Source: Nemertoderma westbladi
Lineage: Eukaryota; Xenacoelomorpha; Nemertodermatida; Nemertodermatidae
Length of the DNA: 64,000 nt
Assembly: GCA_032718475.1 (NCBI GenBank)
Contig: JAUCBJ010009031.1
Location: 80,960-144,959, forward strand
Direction: 5' to 3'
The stretch's first letter is position 1, and each line of letters begins with the position of its first letter. The notes under the pieces were generated by a model. It did no database searches. It had not been told where the DNA came from and saw only the letters and a program-made list of their open reading frames with translations. Positions 10,997 to 22,510 of this stretch are shown here, in pieces. Made by a program: the position numbers and the translations under genes.

Positions 10997-12296
10997 ACCC
11001 TTCTCATCATGTTGACAAACTCTTTAAACTGTGATTTAACGACAATGAAAATGGACCCCCCTTAAACCAACTGTAACCACGCACTGGTATTTGTGTTTCC
11101 TCGTGTGTTATGTGGAGTCCAGCGTCACCCTGCAGATGTTTTGACTGACGCAGGGTCGTTTATGTATTGTTTACCCTGATTTTGGTCATCGGGACCGACG
11201 ATATTTGATTATTGGAAATGGTAAAGATTTGAAGTGGAATTCATTGTATTCATTGCAGTATGTTATGTTGTCCGTTGCGTGCGCAGTTCGGGGCGTAGGC
11301 GGTGTAACTAGTCCAGCTGTAGATCCCGGATTGCCGCGCAACACCCCCTCTATCCCGTTATTCTGGTGGGTCCATGGTGCATCCACATGACTTCGACGAT
11401 AGAGGGTTTTATGTTCTCAGTCGCGTTATTCTGGTGGGACCGTTGCGTGGATTTTGGGGCGTAGGCGGTGTAACTAGTCCAGCTGTAGATCCCAGAATGT
11501 TGCGTAACCCCATCCCACATGACTTCGTCGACTGAGCTTTATGTTGTTGGAAGTGTTATTCTGGTGGGTCCCTGGTGCATCCACGTGACTTCACTCCCAG
11601 CGTCTTCATTGTCCGTTACGTGTGCAGTTTGGGGAGTAGGCGGTGTAACTAGCCCAGCTGTAGATCCCAGATTGCCGCGTAACACCCCTTCCACAACAAA
11701 GATTTCCCAAAGAAGATGATTGAATGTAGTTGGAAATGATGAAAAGGATCAGACAACTCTACTATAAACCTGAATGATGACGTGTATGATGATGAAAATG
11801 TAATGATGCGCACCCTGGTGCTGCGCTTATAACAAATGATGATAGCCGGGGGGCTATAACCCCAATGATGATGTGGAAATAAACAAAATTGAGAATAAAT
11901 GGTGGAACTAAATGATGAAATAAATGTGGAAATAAATGAAATGTGAAATAAATGGTGGAAATAAATGTGATGAAATGTGTTGAAATAAATGAAATGAGAT
12001 GAAATAATAATGAGAAATGAAAAAAGACAAAAAAAAAGGTATAAAAAGGTCTAAAGAAAAGAATTATTGGAAAAATGAGGACATAAAAAGTCATAAAAAC
12101 TGGTTGGATATTAATGTATAGTTATAGTAACTGTAAATGCTGAATGTATTAGCAATAAGATGATAGATGCCTATATAGCAATGTTATTAATAAACTGAAC
12201 TAAAAATAAAACTGAATTATTCTGCAATCACTATAGTTTCAGACTTTCTGTACTTATAATTAACTGATCTAATTTGTAACGGATATAATCGTAAAT
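10997..12296 (+). other. E1 spacer between pol and the third ORF
   Basis: A non-coding 1.3-kb stretch inside E1. It holds three degenerate tandem copies of a block of about 170 bp, marked by GTAGGCGGTGTAACTAG near 11295, 11461 and 11636. From about 11760 to 12100 it is a GATGAAATAAATG-like purine-rich low-complexity tract. The position fits an intron or leader for a spliced subgenomic RNA expressing the downstream ORF, but no splice site was established. Confidence 0.6.
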
Positions 12297-14897
12297 ATGG
12301 ACCCAAATCGCCAAATTATCGGCGAATTACGTAACATGATAGATCTACTGGAATATTCGCAACCCGGATCCCCTGACTTTGATACAAATTGGAGCACCCT
12401 GCTAAATGAGAACGTGCGAGTCGTTAAATTCACCGGGCGAGAGGGACCGGATTCCAAGAATCTACGAGCCCTCCGGTTAGCCGATGCTAGTACGAGACTG
12501 AAAAGAACTCGGAACGCAAAGGCAACCGGAGGGGACGATTCGTCGTTTTGGGAAACGTTCCGGCAGAGCGTCTACAGATCCCGATGTTTGATCTACGACA
12601 ACGAGAGAAACGCGACGCCCACCTCGAAAGCGATTACGTTGGCGAGATGTCAAAGTTTCGTCGACGACAAGAGTACGTACCTCGCCCACTGGAGAAACCT
12701 GTCGGAGTGTACGGCGATGCTTCGAGAGGAACGTATATCGACCATCCAAAATCGCGACGACTACCAAGAAAAATACGGGGCGAAAGAATACGGTCGATCC
12801 TTGGTCGTCGTCCTCGGAACCCTGGACGGTTTGGTATTGGTGTGTCGAATATTTCCGACACCCAGATAGGAAGTGCAGGCAGCCGGAGCGATCTGGTTGC
12901 TACCTCCGGAAATCCAAAAGATCCTCTTCGACTTCGACGTCATTAAAATCGGGTCGGATATAAAGGCGGACGTCCGGAACGACTACGCGAACGCTCCTTC
13001 AGGAAGAAACCGACGAGACAACCTCAACGCCCTTAGCCATTGCGTCGACACTCAAACGCTACTACCCTGGTTACGATTCGCCGAGTTCATGCGAGGATTC
13101 CAAGAGGTGAGACCGACGAAATCCGGGATCGGCTACCTCGCTGTGCTAAACGGCGGCATCGACTTCAAACCCCAGAAATTCCGGGACTATAATAAAATAT
13201 ATGGTGGATACCCGGGATTAGAAATAAAGAGCAAGCGAGAGGGTCGATGGAAGGTAGTTGATCGGAAGTGGACGATACACCAAAGGTGGGAGAATCCCGA
13301 TCGACGGAACTACGTCTACGTCGTTATGGAGTGCTACACCGTCGCTAAGTTTATCTGTAAAACTCTCGATAACCTTATTACGGCGGTTCCTCTTTCCTTC
13401 GTCAACTACGACTGGAACGAGGTTATAAACCACGCGTTCAAAACGGTCGAGAACATCACACCGGGAGAGACTAAAACACTCGCTGTTATCGATTCCTGGG
13501 ACGAGAGCGGACCTTACGACATCCCTACGATTACCGAACTTCTCGGTGCGGAGGAGCCTCTGATTTCTTCGGAAGGGGAAGAAATATGGCTAAATGAGGG
13601 TGTTCTACTCTCCACCCCGAAGCGATAACTCGAGCCGGAGGCCGCTTACCAACCGGCCGCCAAACGGGTTGCCTCCACCGAACCAACGACGGAAGCGGGC
13701 GTTTCCTCACCACTCGGCTTCGGTAGCCCTGCGAGGGAGTTGGTTACTACCTTCGCGTTAAACGACTTCGGCGATACGTGCCAAAGGTTATCCCCGTATC
13801 CTTTCCCGGGTGGCGAAGACTGGTCGTCGGAGATTCCGAGTACCAGCAATCAACGGACCCACTCAGCGATATTGGTCGAGAAGGGCCCCAGCGCTGCGCC
13901 AACTCCCGACGATGTCCTTGGAATCCCTCCGTCGAAAACCCCGGCACCTCTTCGCCGACCAGCGGTGGCTACTACACCCTCCGTTCCTCAGGATCCTATG
14001 CGACTAACCCGTTGGTACGCCGAGCAAACCGAATGGATCCACCGCCAGAAACGGTCGTCCAAGTTGAGACCGACGGGACACAAAGAAGGTTATCGTAGCG
14101 AGGACCTACTACGCAAAAGCCCAGCCTTCCGCGTGCTACCGACCACCGCGAATATTCAGAAGAGCGACCGACGACTCGAGTATCACGTCGGTGTCCCGAT
14201 TCCAATATTCCCCGGTCGAGAGATGCAGTTGGAGGTGTGCGGCGACTGTGGTTCGGAGCAGTGCCCACGCGGTAGAAGGAATCGGGTTACCGATTCATGC
14301 CTCCAGCTCCTCGGGATACTCTATTGCCCATACTGCGCGATATCGGGCCACGACGTTTCGGTCTGTCCGATCCTATATAACCTCTGCACCACGTGCGGTT
14401 TCCGTGGACATTCCTCTAGCCCCCGCTGCTATATCAAATGTCCTACCAAAGACGTTACCGCTATGGGATATATGGTCATGTTTGAAACATACGCAAACAG
14501 CCACATAAAGACCAAGGTTCGGAGAAACGCTCGGAATATCGCGCAGGAGATGGCGTGCGGGTACTTCTCCTTCCCGGAACGCCTCCACACATCGGCCACG
14601 CTGCCTTTCCATTACGTGGATTTGTTGCTGAGCGCTGGATTATTCGGCCCATTCGAAGTCATTAGACGCTTATACTCGTATAAAGAGGAGTTCGGTGACG
14701 GAGAGTGGTTCCTCGAGGCTCGCAACTCCGAGTTGGAACGACGAACCAATATGATCCCGATGCCATCGAAAGGAAGAGCCGCCAGGAGACAAGCCGAAGC
14801 GTTGCTCACGATGGATGTTGACGCTCCTCTACCAGCTATAGCGATCGACGAGAGCCGACGGGCGAAGAGGCGAAAGGCGTATCAGAGAAAGAAATAG
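12297..14897 (+). pseudogene. E1 third ORF: DEDDy-like exonuclease domain plus CCHC zinc knuckles (two in-frame stops)
   Basis: One frame of 867 codons lies where an env gene would sit, interrupted only by TAG at 12867-12869 and TAA at 13626-13628. Counting codons from 12297, YDNE (D101, E103) looks like exonuclease motif I. A beta-strand-like segment SLVVVLGTLDGLVLV follows. VIKIGSDIKADV supplies motif II (D225), VDTQ follows it, and YVVME (Y341, E345) fits motif III with the DEDDy spacing Y-x3-acid but Glu for Asp. About 60 extra residues lie between motif I and the next strand compared with E2. The C-terminal third has two knuckles (CPYCAISGHDVSVC and CTTCGFRGHSSSPRC) and a basic tail, RRAKRRKAYQRKK. 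No signal peptide or membrane segment is visible, so it is not an envelope protein. The fold is inferred from motifs. Homology to the E2 ORF is clear by eye. Confidence 0.75.
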
Positions 14898-15055
14898 TGG
14901 ATCGGGATATTCCAGGAACATTTATCGAACATTTATTTTTATACATATATATATAAACTCTAGGCCAAATTAATTAAAACTATGCAATATTAAATTTGGG
15001 TTTTTTTTATTGGGAATGACCTACGCAAACTCAATCTACCGATAGACCTCACGAA

Positions 15056-15071
15056 GGTCATTGGGGGGGAC
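15056..15071 (+). promoter_or_regulatory. E1 polypurine tract
   Basis: A GGGGGGGA run (15063-15070) sits one base before the TG that opens the 3' LTR. This is the expected site for plus-strand priming in an LTR retrotransposon. Confidence 0.8.
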
Positions 15072-16388
15072 TGTTCGCGGTATTTCAACTTTTTATAACG
15101 CGAGTTGAATATTTTTTGTATTAATTTAAAATGATTATTCCGATATTACTACTGGGTGCGGGACCACGGGTTTTGGGCACATTCTATAAACTGGGGGCGA
15201 TTTATGGGCGAACTTTGGGGCGACTTACAGGGTACGGGACTAATTTCATGTTTATAAGGGCCAAGGGGGGATGGATAATTCAAGCAGTAATCAGGTTAGC
15301 CTGATTACTATTAGGCCCTGGCCAACTTCCTGCTGCCTGTAGAGGTGGATTTGGTAACGCGCCTGGCCTAAAGGACAAGGACTGCCCTTAGCGGTCCCTG
15401 GCCAACAGCAGTTATTACGAGCCTGAAAAGGACATCGGAATGCCAGCTGCTTGTGTCAGGGACTTGCGACGGGAAACGACACGACAGACCCCTAGCCAAG
15501 CCGTACTGGTTCTCGATGATCGTTCCCTTCGGGGTTCGTGAGGGGTGGGACGGACATGCGATGGGGTCGAAAGACAAAGGACTAGACTCGACTAGACTCT
15601 ACTGGCCTACCGACTGTTCGGAGCAGTTTCTCGGCTGCCGAAGCGACTACGAGCCTGAAATGGACTCAGAAAGTCTAGGTGGTTGGGTTTCTGCGATGAA
15701 CCGATGGACCCTTAGCCAAGCCGTACTGGTTCTCGATGATCGTTCCCTTCGGGGTTCGTGAGGGGTGGGACGGACACGCGAACGGGTCCACCGACACGAC
15801 AGACTCCTAGCCAAGCCGTACTGGTTCTCGATGACCGATCCCTTCGGGGTTCGAGAGGGGTGGTACGGATACGCAACAGAGTCTACCGACTGGACCGACC
15901 CTTAGCCAAGCCGTGCTGGTTCTCGATGATCGATCCCTTTGGGGTTCGGGAGGGGTGGAACGGACACGCGACAGGGTCGACCGACACCGACACTACGGCA
16001 TCAAGACTAGGACCGAGGGAAAATCTGGGGAACATTAGTTAGGCTAAAATCTGAGCGAACAGTGGGTAATTAAATAATATACTGTAGGGATTTATATTGT
16101 CGTGTATAATTATTGTGAATATTTGGTGTATATTGATTTGGGAAAGCCCAAAATTATTCTCAATCAGGATTGTAACAGGATTGTACATTGTTACAGGATT
16201 GTAACAGGGTTAACTACATTAAAGAATATATCCAACCAATGCAGCTTTTTCTCAACCGCAATCCTGCATCTAAGAAATTCCTCCTTCTCCACAATCAATA
16301 TCCGGTGACTGGCCGGGACTCCGTGGTCTGTAAAGCCCCGCCTCCAGCATCGGCGTTTTTCCCCCCTGGTGTCGGGATAACGGCAACA
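15072..16388 (+). repeat. E1 3' LTR, complete (1317 bp)
   Basis: It opens TGTTCGCGG, closes CAACA, and is followed by the target duplication GCAAC. It repeats 4907-5999 apart from an internal duplication. Four copies of the block of about 70 bp with CCCTTCGGGG lie near 15525, 15745, 15840 and 15935. The last 430 bp (about 15958-16388) have no counterpart in the damaged 5' LTR. Small frames inside are not genes. Confidence 0.93.
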
Positions 16389-18911
16389 GCAACCATAGCA
16401 CCACATTGCTTATATGTAGCTGTGCATACAATATAGAGCTGCAACCATAGCACCACATTGCTTATATGTATATGTGTATACAATATAGAGCTGCAACCAT
16501 AGCACCACATTGCTTATATGTAGCTGTGTATACAATATAGAGCTGCAACCATTGCACCACATTGCTTATATGTAGCTGTGTATACAATATAGAGCTGCAA
16601 CCATAGCACCACATTGCTTATATGTATCTGTGTATACAATATAGAGCTGCAACCATAGCACCACATTGCTTATATGTAGCTGTGCATACAATATAGAGAT
16701 GCAACCATAGCACCACATTGCTTATATGTAGCTGTGCATACAATATAGAGCTGCAACCATAGCACCACATTGCTTATATGTAGCTGTGTATACAATATAG
16801 AGCTGCAACCATAGCACCACATTGCTTATATGTAGCTGTGTATACAATATAGAGCTGCAACCATAGCACCACATTGCTTATATGTAGCTGTGTATACAAT
16901 ATAGAGCTGCAACCGTAGCACCAGATTGCTTATATGTAGCTGTGCATACAATATAGAGATGCAACCATAGCACCAGATTGCTTATATGTAGCTGTGCATA
17001 CAATATAGAGCTGCAACCATAGCACCAGATTGCTTATATGTAGCTGTGCATACAATATAGAGCTGCAACCATAGCACCACATTGCTTATATGTAGCTGTG
17101 CATACAATATAGAGATGCAACCATAGCACCAGATTGCTTATATGTAGCTGTGCATACAATATAGAGCTGCAACCATAGCACCAGATTGCTTATATGTAGC
17201 TGTGCATACAATATAGAGCTGCAACCATAGCACCAGATTGCTTATATGTAGCTGTGCATACAATATAGAGCTGCAACCATAGCACCACATTGCTTATATG
17301 TAGCTGTGCATACAATATAGAGCTGCAACCATAGCACCACATTGCTTATATGTAGCTGTGCATACAATATAGAGCTGCAACCATAGCACCACATTGCTTA
17401 TATGTAGCTGTGTATACAATATAGAGCTGCAACCATAGCACCACATTGCTTATATGTAGCTGTGCATACAATATAGAGCTGCAACCATAGCACCACATTG
17501 CTTATATGTAGCTGTGCATACAATATAGAGCTGCAACCATAGCACCACATTGCTTATATGTAGCTGTGCATACAATATAGAGCTGCAACCATAGCACCAC
17601 ATTGCTTATATGTAGCTGTGCATACAATATAGAGCTGCAACCATAGCACCACATTGCTTATATGTAGCTGTGCATACAATATAGAGCTGCAACCATAGCA
17701 CCACATTGCTTATATGTATCTGTGTATACAATATAGAGCTGCAACCATAGCACCACATTGCTTATATGTTGCTGTGTATACAATATAGAGCTGCAACCAT
17801 AGCACCACATTGCTTATATGTAGCTGTGCATACAATATAGAGCTGCAACCATAGCACCACATTGCTTATATGTAGCTGTGTATACAATATAGAGCTGCAA
17901 CCGTAGCACTAGATTGCTTATATGTAGCTGTGCATACAATATAGAGATGCAACCATAGCACCACATTGCTTATATGTAGCTGTGCATACAATATAGAGCT
18001 GCAACCATAGCACCACATTGCTTATATGTAGCTGTGCATACAATATAGAGCTGCAACCATAGCACCACATTGCTTATATGTAGCTGTGCATACAATATAG
18101 AGCTGCAACCATAGCACCACATTGCTTATATGTAGCTGTGTATACAATATAGAGCTGCAACCATAGCACCACATTGCTTATATGTAGCTGTGCATACAAT
18201 ATAGAGCTGCAACCATAGCACCACATTGCTTATATGTATCTGTGTATACAATATAGAGCTGCAACCATAGCACCACATTGCTTATATGTATCTGTGTATA
18301 CAATATAGAGCTGCAACCATAGCACCACATTGCTTATATGTTGCTGTGTATACAATATAGAGCTGCAACCATAGCACCACATTGCTTATATGTAGCTGTG
18401 CATACAATATAGAGCTGCAACCATAGCACCACATTGCTTATATGTAGCTGTGCATACAATCATAGCACCACATTGCTTATATGTATCTGTGTATACAATA
18501 TAGAGCTGCAACCATAGCACCACATTGCTTATATGTTGCTGTGTATTCAATATAGAGCTGCAACCATAGCACCACATTGCTTATATGTAGCTGTGCATAC
18601 AATATAGAGCTGCAACCATAGCACCACATTGCTTATATGTAGCTGTGTATACAATATAGAGATGCAACCATAGCACCACATTGTTTATATGTAGCTGTGT
18701 ATACAATATAGAGCTGCAATCATAGCACCACATTGCTTATATGTAGCTGTGCATACAATATAGAGCTGCAACCATAGCACCACATTGCTTATATGTAGCT
18801 GTGCATACAATATAGAGCTGCAACCATAGCACCACATTGCTTATATGTAGCTGTGTATACAATATAGAGCTGCAACCATAGCAGCACATTGCTTATATGT
18901 AGCTGTGTATA
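16389..18911. repeat. 52-bp satellite array, segment 2 (about 48 units)
   Basis: The continuation of the array interrupted by E1. One unit near 18455-18475 is truncated. The last unit is broken at GTATA by the solo LTR at 18912. The satellite remnant GTATACAATA at 19482-19491 then abuts the splice donor of the host exon. A run of variant units from about 16549 to 17150 repeats the order of variants seen at about 1627-2600. Confidence 0.96.
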
Positions 18912-19481
18912 TGTGAGCGGATTCAATTCCGCCGCATTACCCTCACAAAGTTCACAGTGGCGCCTTCTTCAGCAATATCGGAGATACGAGATTGGTAACA
19001 ACCAATCTCGTATCAGAACCCAACACCGGGGACAACACAACCCCAAAACCACACAAAGGGAGGTTAGAGGTCAAATTACCTCGGGAGAGGAAACAACCAG
19101 CAGGGGCCAACAGCAGGGGGGGAACACTCCCAGAGAGGTGAGAGGCCTGAAGTAGGTTATCAGCCAATAGGAGCGGGGGAGAGCATCCACTGGACAAAGG
19201 CCACAGTAGTGTAGCAGTGAGCTAATACTGGTGTGTCGTATATTATCAACCTACATACCAATACATTAGTTTAGTTAGTCCAGTTACCGTTTTCAGTGCA
19301 GACGGAGGACATTGTTTTACCGTCACCGTTGCCGTCAATATTACTGTCATATCAACTCACTATATCTCTTGTACTATTATACATAACGGCGAAAGATAAC
19401 ATCAATTTCGAACCTTTTCCATCACATCGGTGACGCGTACGAAACAACTCATCCGGTCGGGATTTCATTGATCCCGTCACA
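18912..19481 (+). mobile_element. Solo LTR, family B, copy 1 (570 bp)
   Basis: Begins TGTGAGCGG, ends CCCGTCACA, and is flanked by the 5-bp duplication GTATA (18907-18911 and 19482-19486). It is homologous along its length to 24198-24838. It has no internal coding region, so it is a solo LTR of an LTR family whose full element is not in the window. The strand is arbitrary. Confidence 0.9.
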
Positions 19482-19499
19482 GTATACAATAAAACTTAC

Positions 19500-19726
19500 C
19501 CAAATTAATGTCTACAGATTGCTTCGATGCTTTTTTCCCCATATAAACAACGACATCCGCAATGATTATGATAAGAAAATGGATTATTACGCCGGCGATG
19601 ATAACCCAAAACATAGGGCCAATAGTGTCTCCCTCAACAAGTATAGCCCCGAGACATATTGCGACATTTGCGAGAATTTCAGCACAAGTACCAACAATAA
19701 AATGGGCCCAATCGAATATCCATCTC
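19500..19726 (-). CDS. FRRS1-like: Host gene exon: cytochrome b561 domain, third visible exon (FRRS1-like)
   Basis: A 227-bp exon read on the minus strand. The acceptor is TTTATAG before 19726 and the donor GTAAGT follows 19500. Its first base completes the split Lys codon left by the exon at 27296-27103, giving continuous protein NDEK-RWIFDWAHFIVGT. That is the RxIFDWAH signature of the cytochrome b561 domain in ferric-chelate reductase 1 and related DOMON proteins. The His in DWAH is a predicted haem ligand. Two hydrophobic segments follow (ANVAICLGAILV and a longer one around FWVIIAGVIIHFLIIIIADVVV), then a lysine-rich stretch KKASK that should be cytosolic. The exon ends in phase 1. The next coding exon would be to the left of the window or lost. 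The family call is firm; orthology to a particular gene is not. Confidence 0.88.
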
Positions 19727-19782
19727 CTATAAATTAAATACATTGGATTATAATCAAATAAATTAATAAATTTAAGGAGCAT

Positions 19783-19979
19783 TGTTCCATAAAAAGGCCA
19801 CTTATGTATGCCGATGCGATGGGAGCTCAGTAGAAGACGAAATACATGTTCTACTACAATGTAAACTCAGAGTTAAATTTAATATAAACGTGGCAGATAT
19901 CAATGATTTGTTTTTGAAAACACCTATGACAAATTTATGTAAATATGTAAGCGCGGATTTGGAAATTTATATAGTATAA
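19783..19979 (+). pseudogene. Fragment of a LINE-type C-terminal zinc-binding tail
   Basis: An open stretch of 65 codons with CRCDGSSVEDEIHVLLQC, which resembles the C-x-C...EDE.H..L.C motif at the end of many LINE reverse transcriptases. It lies in the host intron, directly upstream of LINE copy 2 and just before the branch/acceptor region of the host exon. It may be debris from a different LINE. Assignment rests on one motif. Confidence 0.45.
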
Positions 19980-20086
19980 TTTACGGTACCCCGAAGATTT
20001 CTCCACCATAACAGGGAAATAACTCCACCATCAGGTAGCCGTAGACGTGGTTCCCCAGCAGAACATCTAACCGACCTTGACTTTGC

Positions 20087-21326
20087 TGTAAAAGCTTTTG
20101 TGGGATAACTGATACGTTTGCCTATGCTGGCCAGTTCCCCCCAGGCGCTGGAATACTCTAAAAAACGTTTTCTAACTGTATATATATTCCCCTCGCCCGC
20201 AAGGTACCTTTACAGGTGTTTTAACGGACATAAAAATCATTCTGCTATATACGTGTTTTAGCGGACATGGTAAGACAAAAAACTTGTAATGCATCAACCA
20301 CCTTTCACAGTTTAGCCGTGATGATTCATATTACGACATCTAGCAGCTGGTTGCTGACATGGAAACAGCCATTGGCCGCGTGGTTCTTTGTTTGGCTTGG
20401 GCCAATCAGGGCGGTTTTTCCTGTCGACGTGTAGCTTTCCTGCCGATCATAAGGAGAGTGTTCTGTCTTACTGTTTTAGAGTTGATACTTTGTTGTTATT
20501 GCTGTCTAAGCCAGAAACACCGGCATTTTTGGATAGATACTGCTGTACCGTAAACTGCTTGAATTATCGAAAGTATAAACTGTTACCTAACCTCACTAAT
20601 CTCACGAATCGAATATCACCTAACTCATTAATCATATTGTTTGTACTGTTATTTTACCGTCAGTTATTAATTGTAAATATTTGTTGATGGAAATATTGCT
20701 ATTTGGATAATACGGATAAATCACCCAATTCCCAATTTTCTTGATAACACTACAGGTTAGAGAGACCGGCTATATATAACAATTGCGATTTATATTAATG
20801 TGGTGTGTATTGAATCCAATGTTATTTAGCAGACCCTACGTGAGTCAATTACTGCTCTCTTTATGTGTGATCAAATGTACTGACTGTCGGCAGAATAGTG
20901 TGTATGATTGTGATTGGTAACAAAGTATTTCCTAAAGAATACGCTTTATACTTCAATCCCAAGCAGTATCGTTGCGTTTAGTATAAGTCTTAGTTCTGTT
21001 TAAATAGATAAAGCGCCACGTCCTAAAGGAACTGTTAATATTTCCCGAAAGCCAATAATATCTGTCAGAGATTAATTATTAACGATCTATCGAATAATAC
21101 AGTAAGTTTACACTGCAACCTTACACTGTAATAATACAATTCAAGCATCCGAATTCAGTCTCCCGGGTGTAGATCCATCGGGTGAATGATCGCGCATGGG
21201 CTGATTTCGGCTAATGTTTTGCGTATTAGCATAAATTATTGTCGTATGCTAAAGTGGTTTTAATTAACTAAAAGACATATAAATTTTGGCAGGTTAAACT
21301 GCTAAAGGTCTTCGAAAGCGCGAACA
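20087..21326 (+). mobile_element. Solo LTR of the E2 BEL/Pao family (1240 bp)
   Basis: It begins TGTAAAAGCTTTTG and ends AAGCGCGAACA, matching in reverse complement the LTRs at 35750-36931 and 50234-51415 with visible substitutions and indels. It is flanked by the 5-bp duplication TTTGC (20082-20086 and 21327-21331), which lies inside the RT catalytic motif of LINE copy 2. Element orientation is plus, opposite to E2. It is older than E2 itself, judged by its divergence. Confidence 0.92.
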
Positions 21327-22106
21327 TTTGCAGATGACCTTGGTTTACTGTCAGAGACATTAGAAGGAGCACAGAAGCTGCTATCTAGCTTAGAGGAGGC
21401 TGCATCTAGTGTTGGCCTCTTTGTGAATAGCACAAAGACCAAAATTCTGACAGTAAACATGGATTCAGATCAGCAGAAAATTGATCGGGATAACATTCAA
21501 TCGCTGGATGGACTGGTAAGTCATGTGAACGACTTCTGCTACCTTGGATCACGGGTTCGGAGGTCTGCTGAAGATCTCCGAATTCGCAAAGGGAAAGCCT
21601 GGTCCGCCATCCACAAGCTATCCAGGATCTGGAAGAGCTCTGACATCTCATGCTCTTTAAAGGTACGCCTTTTCCGTGCAGCAGTGGAGCCTGTGCTGCT
21701 CTATGGCAGCCCATGCTGGGCTCTAACTGCTGAAGACACCAGGTCCTTGGATGGCACATACACCAGGATGCTTCGCCGGGTGCACAACATAGCATATGAT
21801 GCACACATAAGCAATGAGGTGTTATATAAATATGGTAACATCTCATTGCCAAGACCTAGCATCACCCTGCAGAAACGCCGTCTAATGCTTGCTGGGCACT
21901 GTTTCCGCCGGCAGGATCAACCTGTACACAACCTTGTGCTGTGGCATCCTGCTGGCGAGAATAGACGTGGTGGACAGCCAATGACTTTCCTCAAACACCT
22001 GCTCAAGGACACAGGACTTGAGAACAGGAATGAATTAGGAAATTGTATGGCTGACCGCAAGATCTGGGGGCGCTATGTTTCTGGTGCCGCCGGCAATGCA
22101 CCCTAG
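21327..22106 (+). pseudogene. LINE copy 2 reverse transcriptase, C-terminal part after the LTR
   Basis: Open from 21327 to the TAG at 22104-22106. It starts in the middle of the FADD motif (DD retained, FA lies before 20087). The remaining part is well kept: NSTKTKILTV, YLGSRVRRSAEDLRIRKGKAW, VRLFRAAVEPVLLYG, LDGTYTRMLRRV, AGHCFRRQDQPVHNLVLW. The catalytic palm is interrupted by the LTR, so the copy is dead. It matches copy 1 in structure but clearly differs in sequence. Confidence 0.85.
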
Positions 22107-22339
22107 TGCAAGCCGATCATCATCATCACCCCAAAGATTTAATTTTTGTAGTTGTGTGTCTATATTCTTTATTATATTTTTTAAAGTATCATTAATTTGT
22201 TAATTGTTAAATGGACATTAATTTGTATATACATACAGTGCAGTGCAACTAAATAGTCATGAATAATGTCAATAAACTACTACTACTACTATAAAATGCA
22301 TTATAATTTTTGCACTGTTAAACTTCCTGTCGAAGACGA

Positions 22340-22386
22340 GTTCAGTGTCCGTGTCCGGGTCCGGGTCCGGGTCCGGGTCCGGGTAT
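22340..22386. repeat. GGGTCC-type hexanucleotide microsatellite
   Basis: About seven tandem hexamers (GTCCGG/GGGTCC) just after LINE copy 2. Confidence 0.85.
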
Positions 22387-22510
22387 GGAGAGTGTTCTAT
22401 ATAAAAGGTCCATAAATTCTATAAAGATAATGTTCCTTCTATATGGCCACTACAATGTAATATATGTTATATGATTATCAGGATTTGGAAGTCACATAGA
22501 ATACGTCGGA

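Larger units (their letters stand above)
4907..16388 (+). mobile_element. BEL/Pao LTR retrotransposon E1, inserted in the 52-bp satellite
   Basis: An 11.5-kb LTR element. It starts TGTTCGCGG, ends GGCAACA, and is flanked by a 5-bp target duplication GCAAC (4902-4906 and 16389-16393) taken from the satellite unit. The order is 5' LTR (3' end missing), gag-pol, a 1.3-kb spacer, a third ORF with an exonuclease-like domain and zinc knuckles, a polypurine tract, and the 3' LTR. The protease, RT, RNase H and integrase are of the BEL/Pao type. The two LTRs differ at roughly 2% of positions in their first 330 bases, so the insertion is not recent. A deletion at about 6002 has removed the end of the 5' LTR, the primer-binding site and the start of gag. 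Confidence 0.93.
19990..22300 (+). mobile_element. LINE copy 2, split by a solo LTR
   Basis: The RT reading (ITPPSG...LTDLDFA) stops at 20086 and resumes after the solo LTR at 21327 (DDLGLLSETLEGAQ). The two halves share the duplicated TTTGC. The 3' untranslated region runs past the stop at 22104-22106 and ends in a CTA-type microsatellite near 22280-22295. It is a more divergent subfamily than copies 1, 3 and 4. Confidence 0.85.
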
